Shown: one piece after another, positions 1-8,111 of the stretch | Layout of the letters: every line of letters begins with the position of its first letter | How positions within the stretch are numbered: position 1 is the first letter of the stretch | Origin: Streptomyces sp. MMG1533 | GTDB lineage: Bacteria; Actinomycetota; Actinomycetes; Streptomycetales; Streptomycetaceae | Length of the DNA: 64,000 bases | Assembly (NCBI RefSeq): GCF_001279775.1 | Contig: NZ_LGDG01000248.1 | Location: 1-64,000, forward strand | Direction of reading: 5' to 3' | Translations under genes and position numbers: made by a program | Notes under the pieces: generated by a model | What the model saw: the letters and a program-made list of their open reading frames with translations, nothing else | Database searches by the model: none | Told to the model about the DNA's origin: nothing

Positions 1-178
1 CTCCGGCATCTCCGGCGCGATCCAGCACCGGGCCGGCATGCAGACCTCCAAGACCATCGTGGCGATCAACAAGGACGCCGAGGCCCCGATCTTCGACCTC
101 GTCGACTACGGCGTGGTCGGCGACCTCTTCGACGTCGTCCCCCAGCTCACCGAAGAGATCAACACCCGCAAGGGCTGA
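1..178 (+). CDS. etfA: Electron transfer flavoprotein alpha subunit, C-terminal end (partial)
   Basis: Only the last 58 codons are in the window, read in frame from base 2 to the TGA at 176-178. They contain the ETF-alpha signature [20 protein letters not shown] followed by [12 protein letters not shown] and DYGVVGDL, the FAD-binding end of domain II. ETF takes electrons from acyl-CoA dehydrogenases and passes them to ETF-quinone oxidoreductase, so it is the natural acceptor for the twelve ACADs that follow. The 5' part and the expected beta subunit lie outside the window. The next gene is convergent, 26 bp away. Identification is firm; whether it is the housekeeping copy or one dedicated to this island cannot be told. 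Confidence 0.95.
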   Translation, partial: SGISGAIQHRAGMQTSKTIVAINKDAEAPIFDLVDYGVVGDLFDVVPQLTEEINTRKG

Positions 179-204
179 ACCCGTTCGGGCCGGGGCTGTC
201 CGGG

Positions 205-1371
205 TCAGTACGACCTGGGCAGCCCCAGCACGTGCTGGGACACGTAGTTGAGCACCATCTCCTGGCTGATCGGGGCCAGCCGCAGCAGCCGGGACTCACG
301 GAAGTACCGCTCGACGTGGTACTCGCGGGCGTATCCCATGCCGCCCAGCGTCTGCACGGCCCGGTCCGCGGCCTGGAAACCCGCGTCGGCACAGAGGAAC
401 TTGGCCATGTTCGCCTCGCGTCCGCACTCCAGCCCGCGGTCGTAGCGCCAGGCGGCGTTGCGGGCCATGAGCCGGGCCGCGTCGAGCCGGGTCAGGGCCT
501 CGGCCAGGGGGAAGGCGATGCCCTGGTTCTGGCCGATGGGGCGGCCGAAGACGACGCGTTCCCCGGCGTAGCGGGTGGCCGCGTCGAGGGCGGCGCGGCC
601 GAGGCCCACGGCTTCGTGGGCGAGGAGGATGCGCTCGGGGTTGAGGCCGTCGAGCAGATAGCGGAATCCCTCGCCCTCCTCGCCGATCCGGGCGCTCGCC
701 GGGACCCGTAGGCCGTCGATGAAGATCTCGTTGGAGGCCACCGCGTTGCGTCCCATCTTGGGGATGGGCCGGATGTCCATGGCGGTGCGGTCGACGTCGA
801 CCAGGAAGACGGAGATTCCCCTGGTCGGCTTGTCGACTTCCGCGCGCGGTGTCGTGCGCGCCAGCAGCACCATCTTCTGGGAGTCGCCCGCCTTGGTGAT
901 CCAGATCTTGCGGCCGTCGATGACGTAGTGGTCGCCGTCGCGGCGGGCGAAGGTGGAGATGCTGGTGGTGTCGGTGCCGGCGTCGGGCTCGGTGACCCCG
1001 AAGCAGACGTGCAGTTCGCCGGAGGCGGCGTGCGGCAGGACCTCGCGGCGCAGTGCCTCGCTGCCGTGCCGGGCAAGGACGTTGAGGCCGAAGATGGTCA
1101 GGTGCATGGTGCTGCAGCCGTTCATCCCGGCTCCCGAGGCGGCCACCTCTTCGAGCAGGAGCGAGGCCTCCAGCACGCCGAGTCCTCCGCCGCCGTACTC
1201 CTCGGGCACCGCGATGCCCAGCCAGCCCGCCTTGGCGAAGGCGTCGTAGAAGCTCCAGGGGAACTCTCCCCTCTCGTCCTGCGCGGCCCAGTACCCGGGG
1301 CCGAAGGAGGCCGCCAGTTCGCGGACGCCCGCGCGGATGTCCTCCTGCTGCTCGGTCAGCTCGAAATCCAC
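205..1371 (-). CDS. Acyl-CoA dehydrogenase (FadE type)
   Basis: A 388-residue flavoprotein expected to oxidise an acyl-CoA at C2-C3 and hand electrons to ETF. Visible landmarks are PEEYGGGGLG near residue 56, the FAD/substrate motif FGVTEPDAGTD near 124, GERVVFGRPIGQNQGI in the C-terminal helical domain, and an end reading SQEMVLNYVSQHVLGLPRSY. In that last motif the usual GT(S/N)EI is replaced by PISQEM, which marks a separate FadE subgroup. The start is GTG at 1371 (VDFELTEQQ), which fits the family N terminus and has a purine-rich GAGGGGG upstream; the open frame runs much further upstream but that part is antisense to the next gene. It is divergent from the ligase at 1450. Substrate unknown. 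Confidence 0.9.
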   Translation of the reverse strand: MDFELTEQQEDIRAGVRELAASFGPGYWAAQDERGEFPWSFYDAFAKAGWLGIAVPEEYGGGGLGVLEASLLLEEVAASGAGMNGCSTMHLTIFGLNVLARHGSEALRREVLPHAASGELHVCFGVTEPDAGTDTTSISTFARRDGDHYVIDGRKIWITKAGDSQKMVLLARTTPRAEVDKPTRGISVFLVDVDRTAMDIRPIPKMGRNAVASNEIFIDGLRVPASARIGEEGEGFRYLLDGLNPERILLAHEAVGLGRAALDAATRYAGERVVFGRPIGQNQGIAFPLAEALTRLDAARLMARNAAWRYDRGLECGREANMAKFLCADAGFQAADRAVQTLGGMGYAREYHVERYFRESRLLRLAPISQEMVLNYVSQHVLGLPRSY

Positions 1372-1386
1372 GGGCCGCCCCCTCTG

Positions 1387-1423
1387 GAGAATGAGGTTTC
1401 CTGATACGTAGAATACCGTTCGC
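1387..1423. promoter_or_regulatory. Two degenerate copies of the GAGAAT-N3-ATTCTC operator
   Basis: Between the divergent ACAD and ligase lie GAGAAT-GAG-GTTTCC (1387-1401) and TAGAAT-ACC-GTTCGC (1409-1423), centres 22 bp apart. Each has one good half and one poor half of the palindrome found intact elsewhere in the window. The spacing resembles the tandem pair at 12629-12664. Regulatory meaning is inferred and weak. Confidence 0.35.
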
Positions 1424-1449
1424 GACCGTCGAGAAAGGAAGACCTCGCC

Positions 1450-2938
1450 TTGAACATCGCGACGCTGCTCGACATGGCCGTGGCCGACGCCCCCGACCGG
1501 GTGGCCGTCGGCCCCCGCGGCTCCGGTACGACCTGTGCGCGACTGCGGCGGACGGCCGCGGGCGTGGCGGCCGTCGTCCACGACGCGGGTGCACGGGAGT
1601 TGGTGTTCGCGGGGGTCAACGGCCCAGCATTTCCTGTGCTGTTGTTCGGCGCCGCGCTGGCAGGCGTGCCGCTCGTGCCGGTCAACTACCGCCTGTCCGC
1701 GGAGGCGTTGACCGCGCTGCTGGGGCACACCGAAAGGCCGATGGTGGTCGCCGACGAGGGGTTGGCGGATGTCTTCGCGGGCACCGGGATCGACGTGCGT
1801 ACGCCGGATGCGCTGCTGAAGGAAGGGCTCGCGGCCGAGCCGGCCGAAGGGCTGGAGGGCTCTGCGGACGACCCGGCGGTGCTGCTGTTCACCAGCGGCA
1901 CGACGGCCGCGCCCAAGGCGGCCGTCCTGCGCCACCGCCATCTGACCAGCTACGTCCTGCAGACCGTCGAGTTCGCCTCGGCCGGGCCGGACGACGCGGT
2001 GCTGAGCAGCGTTCCGCCGTATCACGTCGCGGGCGTCGGCTCGGTGCTCAGCAATCTCCACGCCGGGCGGCGCATGGTGCACCTCGCCGCCTTCGATCCC
2101 GGCACGTGGCTGCGGCTGGTGCGCGCCGAGCGGGTCACCTCCGCGATGCTCGTGCCGACCATGCTGGCCCGGATCGTGGAGCACCTGGAGGGCCGGCCGG
2201 CCGACGTGCCCACGCTGCGCTCACTGGCGTACGGCGGCGCCCGGATGCCGCACGCGGTCCTGGAGACCGCCCTGCGCGCCTTTCCCGGCACCGGCTTCAC
2301 CAACGCCTACGGCCTCACCGAGACCAGCTCCACCATCGCCCTGCTGGGCCCTCAGGAGCACCGCTCGGCCCTCGACTCCGACGATCCGGTGACCCGCGAC
2401 CGGCTGCGCTCGGCCGGGCGGATGGTCCCGGGCGTTCAGGCGCAGATCCGCGACGAGACCGGTGCCGTACTGCCGCCCGGGACTCCGGGCGAGTTGTGGG
2501 TGCGCGGGCCGCAGGTGTCCGGGGAGTACCGGGGCGCCGCCCCGCTGCTCGACGCCGAGGGGTGGTTCCGCACCCGCGATCTCGCCCGCTTCGACGACGA
2601 CGGCTACCTGTTCGTCGAGGGGCGCGCCGACGACACCATCATCCGCGGCGGGGAGAACATCGCCCCCGCGGAGGTCGAGGACGTCCTGCTGCGGCACCCG
2701 GCCGTGCGCGAGGCGGCCGTCGTGGGCGTGCCGGACGATGTGGGGCGAGCGCATCGCCGCCTTCGTGGTCGTACGCGCGGGGGCGGCGGTCGACGCCGAG
2801 GACCTGCGCGCCTGGGTGCGCGGCCGGCTGCGCGGCTCCAAGACGCCCGATGTGGTCGTCTTCCGCCCGGAGTTGCCGTACACACCCACCGGAAAGCTGC
2901 TGCGGCGCGAGCTGCCGACGACGATGCAGGGAGGCTGA
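1450..2938 (+). CDS. AMP-dependent acyl-CoA ligase with a frameshift near 2740
   Basis: An ANL-superfamily enzyme that would adenylate a carboxylic acid and transfer it to CoA. The first frame gives the P-loop LLFTSGTTAAPKAAV (about residues 145-160), AYGLTETSS, and the C-terminal hinge region GRADDTIIRGGENIAPAEVE. After GVPDD, at about 2740, the frame is lost; the expected continuation WGERIAAFVVVRAG and the catalytic lysine motif PTGKLLRREL are in the +1 frame and end at 2938. Families normally read VPD-x-VWGER, so a lost TG/GT dinucleotide or one added G explains it. As read, the first frame runs on into the next SDR gene and would make a ligase-SDR fusion lacking the catalytic lysine. Start is TTG 1450 after GAAAGGAAG. 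Real mutation or sequencing error is undecided. Confidence 0.8.
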
Positions 2939-2943
2939 GGCAC

Positions 2944-3708
2944 GTGACGTCCTTCGCGGAGCTCCACGACCTGACGGGCAAGGTGGCGGTGGTGACCGGG
3001 GGGTCGCGCGGCATCGGGCGGGCGATCGTGCAGACGCTGGCGGAGGCCGGCGCCGATGTCGTCATCGCCTCGCGCAAGGTCGAGGCGTGCCGGGCGGCGG
3101 CCGGGGAGGTGCGTGCCTCGACCGGGCGGCGTGCGGTGGGCGTCGCCTGCCACGTCGGCCGCTGGGGCGACTGCGAGCGGCTCGTCGCCGAGACGCTGGA
3201 GGAGTTCGGCCGGCTCGACGTCCTGGTCAACAACGCCGGTATGTCGCCGACTTACGAAAGTCTCGACGCGGTGAGCGAGGAGCTCTACGACAAGACCCTC
3301 GCGGTGAATCTGAAGGGGCCGTTCCGCCTGGCGGTCCTCGCCGCGACGCACATGGCGGACCACGGCGGCGGGTCGGTCATCAACATCGGCACGGCCGGAT
3401 CCCTGCTGGCCAGCGTGCACGAACTGCCGTACGCCTGCGCCAAGGCGGGCCTGAACGCCCTCACCGTGGGCCTGGCGGAGGCGTACGCGCCCAAGGTGCG
3501 GGTCAACGCCATCCTGCCGGGGCCGGTCCTCACCGACGCGCACCAGGCGTGGGCGGCCGAGGACTTCGACGCCTCGTTCGTGCCGCTGGGCCGGCTCGGG
3601 CAGCCGGACGACGTGGCGCCGCTGGCCCTGCACTTCGCCAGTGCGGCGTCGGCCTTCACCACCGGGGCGATCGTCCGGGTCGACGGTGGGATCACGCGCA
3701 AGGTGTGA
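2944..3708 (+). CDS. SDR-family oxidoreductase
   Basis: A classical short-chain dehydrogenase of 254 residues that interconverts a hydroxyl and a ketone with NAD(P)H. It shows the cofactor motif TGGSRGIG (residues 18-25), LVNNAG, and the active-site YxxxK in PYACAKAG; the C terminus ends ...AIVRVDGGITRKV. The start is GTG 2944, five bases after the ligase stop, with GGAGG upstream inside the ligase end, so the pair is probably co-translated. In an acyl-CoA island its likely job is oxidation of a hydroxyacyl-CoA or of an alcohol intermediate, but the substrate is not visible. Confidence 0.88.
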   Translation: MTSFAELHDLTGKVAVVTGGSRGIGRAIVQTLAEAGADVVIASRKVEACRAAAGEVRASTGRRAVGVACHVGRWGDCERLVAETLEEFGRLDVLVNNAGMSPTYESLDAVSEELYDKTLAVNLKGPFRLAVLAATHMADHGGGSVINIGTAGSLLASVHELPYACAKAGLNALTVGLAEAYAPKVRVNAILPGPVLTDAHQAWAAEDFDASFVPLGRLGQPDDVAPLALHFASAASAFTTGAIVRVDGGITRKV

Positions 3709-3743
3709 GCTCCGAGGAGGCGGACCGGCGGCCTCCTCGGAGC
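3709..3743. terminator. Bidirectional hairpin terminator between convergent genes
   Basis: A perfect 13-bp stem (GCTCCGAGGAGGC, 3709-3721, pairing with 3731-3743) around a 9-base loop begins directly after the SDR stop and sits 13 bp from the end of the convergent P450 gene. There is no long T run, as is common in G+C-rich actinomycetes. Confidence 0.8.
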
Positions 3744-3756
3744 AAGCGATGGCCCG

Positions 3757-4989
3757 TTACCAGGTCACCGGCAGTTCGTAGACGCCGTAGACGAGGCCGT
3801 CGTCCTTGAACGGGAGCTTCTCCATGTCGGTGGCCAGGCGCAGCGTCGGGACACGGCGGAAGAGCGTCTGGTAGGCGATCTGGAGCTCGAGGCGGGCCAG
3901 CGGCTGCCCCAGGCACTGGTGGATGCCGAAGCCGAAGGCCATGTGGCGGCGGGCGTCCCGGGTGACGTCGAGCCGTTCGGGCTCGGGGAAGTGGCCGGCC
4001 TCCCAGTTGCCGGTGGCTCCCGGGATGATGATGCCCTCCCCGGCGCGGATGGCCCGGCCGCCGACCTCGATGTCCTCGAGAGCGAGACGGCGCTGGCCCA
4101 TGTGCACGATGGTCAGGTAGCGCAGCAGCTCGTCCGCCGCGTCCGCGAGGACCTTCGGGTCGTCGGTGTCGCGCACGATGGCGAGCTGGTCGGGGTGCTC
4201 CAGAAGCGCGAGGACCCCCAGGGCGATCATGTTGGCCGAGGTCTCGTGCCCCGCGCCGAGGAGCAGAACGCCGAGCATGGAGGCTTCCAGGCGGGTGAGG
4301 TCGCCGGCGTCCATCCTGGCCGCGATGTCGGAGAGCAGGTCTTCGGCGGGGTCGGCGGCCTTCGCGTCGAGCTGGTCCTCCAGGTACTTGAGCTGCGCCA
4401 CCGTGGCGGCCCGTACCTCCTCGGGGTTCACGTCCCGGCGCAGCCCCACCGAGCTGTTCTCCTGGAAGAACTCGTGGTCCTCGTACGGCACTCCGAGCAG
4501 CGCGCAGATCACCAGCGAAGGGAGCGCCAGTGAGAACGCCTCCACCAGGTCGACCGGCTTCGGCCCGGCCAGCATCGCGTCGATCAGGTCGTCGGTCATC
4601 TTCTGGATGGTGGGGCGCAGGGCTTCGATGCGCTTGATGGTGAACGCGCCGGTCACCATCCGGCGGATCCGCGCGTGGTCCGGGTCGTCCATGTTGAGGA
4701 AGGACGCAGGGGCCTGGGTGACGCTGTTGCGGAAGGCCTCGTTCGAGAAGGGGAAGCCCGGCCTGCCGGTGTCGACGCTGAGGCGCTGGTCGCCGTACAG
4801 GGCCCTCTGGTCGTCGTAGCGGGTGACGAGCCAGTGCACGCTGCCGTCCCACAGCCGGACCCTGGAGACCGGGCTCTCGGCGTGCAGTCTCATCATCTCC
4901 GGGGGCGGGGCGAACGGGCATCCGGCCGCCCGGGGCATCGGGAAGTCGGGAACGGCCTCGTCCTGCATGTCGGCAAGGGCGTTGGTCAT
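3757..4989 (-). CDS. Cytochrome P450 (CYP105-like)
   Basis: A soluble bacterial P450 of 410 residues. The I-helix oxygen motif reads LLGAGHETSAN, the K-helix ExxR is DELLRY, and the heme cysteine loop is FGFGIHQCLGQPLARLE. The segment GQRRLALEDIEVGGRAI before the heme loop is typical of CYP105-type enzymes from Streptomyces, so a broad xenobiotic or terpenoid hydroxylase is plausible. Start ATG 4989 is preceded by GAGGAG. It lies 109 bp downstream of the amidohydrolase on the same strand and could be the last gene of the Rieske operon. No ferredoxin lies beside it; electrons could come from the ferredoxin at 10.4 kb or another source. Confidence 0.93.
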   Translation of the reverse strand: MTNALADMQDEAVPDFPMPRAAGCPFAPPPEMMRLHAESPVSRVRLWDGSVHWLVTRYDDQRALYGDQRLSVDTGRPGFPFSNEAFRNSVTQAPASFLNMDDPDHARIRRMVTGAFTIKRIEALRPTIQKMTDDLIDAMLAGPKPVDLVEAFSLALPSLVICALLGVPYEDHEFFQENSSVGLRRDVNPEEVRAATVAQLKYLEDQLDAKAADPAEDLLSDIAARMDAGDLTRLEASMLGVLLLGAGHETSANMIALGVLALLEHPDQLAIVRDTDDPKVLADAADELLRYLTIVHMGQRRLALEDIEVGGRAIRAGEGIIIPGATGNWEAGHFPEPERLDVTRDARRHMAFGFGIHQCLGQPLARLELQIAYQTLFRRVPTLRLATDMEKLPFKDDGLVYGVYELPVTW

Positions 4990-5098
4990 GTCGCTCCTCG
5001 GTGGGGGGAGGGGAGTCCACGACAGCGAACCCTGTGAACCTGACATTTTCCCGCCACCCGGCTGACAAGAGATCGATTGGCTGGATCATGCGGTCGGC

Positions 5099-6370
5099 TC
5101 AGAGCGATCCCGTCTCCGGAGAGGGCGGGCGGCGGTACACCTGACCACCTTTCATCACGAACCGGACGTCCTCGGTCACGCCGATGTCCGTGAGCGGGTC
5201 GCCTGGCACGGCGATGACGTCGGCCAGCAGGCCGGGCTCCAGGCGGCCCCGGTCGTCCGCCTCGATGAGCTCGGCGGCGACCGTGGTGGCGGCCCGGATC
5301 GCCGCCAGCGGGGTCATGCCCCGGTCGACGAGGGCGATCAGCTCCTTCGCGTTGCGGCCGTGCGGGATGGCCGGGGCGTCCGTGCCGCAGGCGACGCGTA
5401 CCCCGCGCTCGATGGCGAGCCGGATCGTCGCCTTGGCGAGCGGGAACACCTCGGCGGCCTTGGCCTGGAGCTCGGGCGCCGCCTTCGACACGTCCATGCC
5501 GTCGGCGATGTAGGTGGTCGCCACCAGGAACGTGCCGCGCTCCACCATCAGGTCGAGGGTCTCGTCGCTCGCGAGAAAGCCGTGCTCGATGCAGTCGATG
5601 CCCGCGTCCAGCGCGGCCCGGATCGCCCGGTCCCCCATGCAGTGGGCGGCCACCCTGCGTCCGGCGCGGTGGGCTTCGTCGGCGATCGCGCGCAGCTCCT
5701 CGTCGGAGTACTGCTGGGCGCCGGCCGGGCCGGTGTGCGACATGACGCCGTTCGACGCGCAGACCTTGATGAGCCGCGCCCCGTGCTTGATCTGGTAGCG
5801 GACGGCCTTGCGCACCTCGTCGACGCCGTTGGCGATGCCCTCCTCGACCGTGAGGGGCATGATGTGCGGCGCGAACGCCTGGAACATCGTGGGGTCCAGG
5901 TGTCCGCCGGTGGGCGTGATGGCGTGCCCGGCGGGGACGACCCGCGGCCCGTCGATCCAGCCGAGGTCGACGGCCTTCTGCAGGGCCACGTCGAGCAGGA
6001 GCCCGCCCGTCTGCACGAACAGACCGAGGTTGCGTACGGTCGTGAAGCCCGCCCGCAGGGTCCGGCGGGCGTTGGCGACGGCCCGCAGGGTGCGTACGGC
6101 GGGGTCGTCCTGCACCGGGTTGAGGGGACTTCGGTGGTCGGGACCGCCGAGCAGGAGGTTGACCTCCATGTCCATCAGCCCGGGCAGCAGGGTCAGATCG
6201 CCGAGGTCGATCTCCACGGTGTCCGGCGGGACGGCGGCGGGCGCGACCTCGACGATGCGCTCGCCCTCGATCAACAGGTCCCCGGGGGCGACCAGTTCCC
6301 CCTTGTCGACGTCGAGCATGCGGGCGGCACGGAGGCGGACGGGCGGCTGCGGGGTGCGCGGACGGGGCAT
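5099..6370 (-). CDS. Amidohydrolase-superfamily protein with altered metal-binding motif
   Basis: A 423-residue protein of the prolidase/imidazolonepropionase-like amidohydrolase group. It keeps the candidate carboxylated lysine (LIKVCASNG, K202), histidines in VAAHCMGD (H243) and CIEHG (H263), and the aspartate in ACGTDAP (D331). The first metal motif, normally HxH in GLIDxHxH, reads GLMDMEVNLL, giving E69 and N71 instead of two histidines. It may therefore use a single metal, a different ligand set, or not be a hydrolase. It follows the small protein by 19 bp in the Rieske operon. A role in opening an amide, lactam or lactone made by the oxygenases is conceivable but not shown. Confidence 0.82.
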   Translation of the reverse strand: MPRPRTPQPPVRLRAARMLDVDKGELVAPGDLLIEGERIVEVAPAAVPPDTVEIDLGDLTLLPGLMDMEVNLLLGGPDHRSPLNPVQDDPAVRTLRAVANARRTLRAGFTTVRNLGLFVQTGGLLLDVALQKAVDLGWIDGPRVVPAGHAITPTGGHLDPTMFQAFAPHIMPLTVEEGIANGVDEVRKAVRYQIKHGARLIKVCASNGVMSHTGPAGAQQYSDEELRAIADEAHRAGRRVAAHCMGDRAIRAALDAGIDCIEHGFLASDETLDLMVERGTFLVATTYIADGMDVSKAAPELQAKAAEVFPLAKATIRLAIERGVRVACGTDAPAIPHGRNAKELIALVDRGMTPLAAIRAATTVAAELIEADDRGRLEPGLLADVIAVPGDPLTDIGVTEDVRFVMKGGQVYRRPPSPETGSL

Positions 6371-6389
6371 CAGGCGGCTCCCACGGACG

Positions 6390-6719
6390 TCATACGGCGG
6401 GTTCGAGGACGGCGTCGATGCACGCCGCGCCGGTGTCGGGGACCTTGGGCTGGCGCCAGGCCTCCACCGGGAAGGCGACGGTGACCAGCGCGCAGAACGC
6501 CCACAGCAGCCGCTTGTCCGGCTCGGAGATGCCGTCCATGGAAACCTGCTGGAGGTAGTCCGTGCCGGACTCCAGCAGCGGGAACGCCGTGTTGTAGAAG
6601 GCGTCGAGCTCGTCCATCGTGCTGGCGATCCGCTTGGCGTAGCGGGCCTTCTCGGTGGGGACGGCCCAGTCGGCGAAGGGTTCCAGGGCGGCGAACTCGG
6701 GGGGAAAGACGGTTCCCAT
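6390..6719 (-). CDS. Small protein linked to the Rieske oxygenase, function unknown
   Basis: A 109-residue, mostly helical soluble protein, rich in acidic and aromatic residues, with no cysteine cluster, signal peptide or membrane span beyond a mild hydrophobic run (LLWAFCALVTVAFPVE). It starts at ATG 6719 after GAGGAG, 18 bp after the Rieske gene, and is followed by the amidohydrolase. It is too short and has the wrong composition for the usual cone-shaped beta subunit of ring-hydroxylating dioxygenases. Position suggests an accessory subunit or chaperone for the oxygenase. I do not recognise the family. Confidence 0.75.
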   Translation of the reverse strand: MGTVFPPEFAALEPFADWAVPTEKARYAKRIASTMDELDAFYNTAFPLLESGTDYLQQVSMDGISEPDKRLLWAFCALVTVAFPVEAWRQPKVPDTGAACIDAVLEPAV

Positions 6720-6737
6720 ACTCAGGATCTCCTCGGG

Positions 6738-8024
6738 TCAGGACGCGGCCGGGGCGCCGGAGGTGTGCTGCTGGTGCTCGCTGACGTACTGGCGGGCGGT
6801 GCTGTGCAGGTGGCGCAGGAGCACCTCCTGGTCGTTGAGCGGGAACTCCCGTACCGCGCGCGACTCGAGCATGGTCTGCGTCGCCTCCAGGGTGTTGGCG
6901 TCCTGGAGGCCGTACTCCTTGAACGACACGGCGGCCAGCTCCTGCTGCAACCGCTGGAAGGCGTTCTCCGGGGGGACGAAGTAGCAGGTCGCCTCGAAGA
7001 TGTGGGTGTTGTACGCGGTGGGCCAGTAGTGGTAGGTCAGCACCCAGTTCGGCCGCCAGATCAGCAGCATGAAGTTGGGGAAGAAGACGAACGAGTCCAT
7101 GCCCCAGCGCCGGTCCCGGGTCGGGTTGATCGCCGGCGGCAGCTCCTGGGTGGCCAGGCCGATGTCCGGTGCCTCCCAGGGGCCGAACAGGCCGCTGCGC
7201 AGGGCGGCTTCGATGGGCTTGACCATCGTGCGGTCGTGCGGCGGGGCGATGCCGCCCCAGGAGGACACCATGCTGTGCGGGCCGTCGGTGTCGTAGTGCA
7301 GCGCCTCGTAGCCGTACTTCTGGATCTTGCGGGCCTCGTCGGAGACGTACTGGCCGGCGTGCAGGATCGGCGCGTGGTAGAACTCGGCGAACGCGTCGAT
7401 GAACAGCTTCCAGTTGGCGCCGATCTCGGCCCGGTACTTGTGGGCCTGGGTCATCTTGTGGAACGGATAGCCCTCGATGCCGTGGGCGAACTCGCCCAGG
7501 TACTCCCTGAGGGGCGTGGTGTTCTCCGGGTCGAGGTTCACGAAGACGAACCCCTCCCAGACGTCGGTCTGGACCTTCTGGAGCCCGTACTTCGACTTGT
7601 CGAGGTCGAAGAACTCCTGCTCCTGCTGGACGAAGGCCAGTTGGCCTTCGAGGTCGTAGCGCCAGGCGTGGTACTTGCAGGTGAACTGGCGGCAGACCCC
7701 GCTGGTCTCCTCGCGCGGAAAGTCGTTCCACACGAGCTTGTTGCCGCGGTGCCGGCACACGTTGTGGAAGGCCCGCACCTCGTCGTCCGTGCCCCGCGCC
7801 ACGATCACCGAGGTTCCGGCCGCGTCCAGCTCCTTGGTGAAGAAGCTGCCCCGCTTGGGGAGTTGCTCCACGCGGCCGACGTTCAGCCAGGTCCGCTTGA
7901 AGATCGCGTCCCGCTCCAGCTCGTAGTGCTCGGGCGTGATCGAGTCCTCGTACGAGACCGGCTCCGTGTCGATCTTGAGGTGTTCGGTCCAGCTGCCCTC
8001 GTCGGGCTTCTTGAAGTGCGCCAT
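6738..8024 (-). CDS. Rieske non-heme iron oxygenase, alpha subunit
   Basis: A 428-residue terminal oxygenase. The Rieske [2Fe-2S] ligands are C90 and H92 in NVCRHRGNKL and C116 and H119 in TCKYHAW, giving C-x-H-x23-C-x2-H, longer than the usual 15-17 residue spacing, with an extra cysteine (C111) in the loop. The mononuclear iron site is visible as ANWKLFIDAFAEFYHAPILH (H217, H222), with a candidate third ligand in LQDANT. Such enzymes mono- or dihydroxylate rings or side chains using electrons from a reductase; the FAD/[2Fe-2S] reductase at 44.2 kb is the obvious partner. No conventional beta subunit is present. A perfect operator palindrome lies 58 bp upstream. First gene of the 5.1-8.0 kb operon. 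Confidence 0.93.
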   Translation of the reverse strand: MAHFKKPDEGSWTEHLKIDTEPVSYEDSITPEHYELERDAIFKRTWLNVGRVEQLPKRGSFFTKELDAAGTSVIVARGTDDEVRAFHNVCRHRGNKLVWNDFPREETSGVCRQFTCKYHAWRYDLEGQLAFVQQEQEFFDLDKSKYGLQKVQTDVWEGFVFVNLDPENTTPLREYLGEFAHGIEGYPFHKMTQAHKYRAEIGANWKLFIDAFAEFYHAPILHAGQYVSDEARKIQKYGYEALHYDTDGPHSMVSSWGGIAPPHDRTMVKPIEAALRSGLFGPWEAPDIGLATQELPPAINPTRDRRWGMDSFVFFPNFMLLIWRPNWVLTYHYWPTAYNTHIFEATCYFVPPENAFQRLQQELAAVSFKEYGLQDANTLEATQTMLESRAVREFPLNDQEVLLRHLHSTARQYVSEHQQHTSGAPAAS

Positions 8025-8081
8025 GGGGTCTGGCCCTTCAGTCGACGGTACGGAGGAGCGATAATCTTCGTCTCTCTCAAA

Positions 8082-8096
8082 GAGAATCGTATTCTC
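8082..8096. promoter_or_regulatory. Perfect operator palindrome GAGAAT-CGT-ATTCTC
   Basis: A perfect 6+3+6 inverted repeat located 58 bp upstream of the Rieske gene start and 15 bp after the end of the convergently placed dehydrogenase frame. It is identical in arms to sites at 27477, 35098 and 44158. Inferred target of a TetR-family repressor. Confidence 0.8.
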
Positions 8097-8111
8097 GCTT
8101 GTGAACGGCAG

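Noticed and set aside
1372..2184. Open frame extending the first ACAD by about 270 residues upstream
   Set aside because: The extension is basic, low-complexity and antisense to the ligase P-loop region; the family N terminus and a ribosome-binding site are at 1371.
2106..3809. Long plus-strand frame of 567 residues across ligase and SDR
   Set aside because: Arg/Ala/Gly-rich composition without motifs; it is a high-GC shadow of the true genes.
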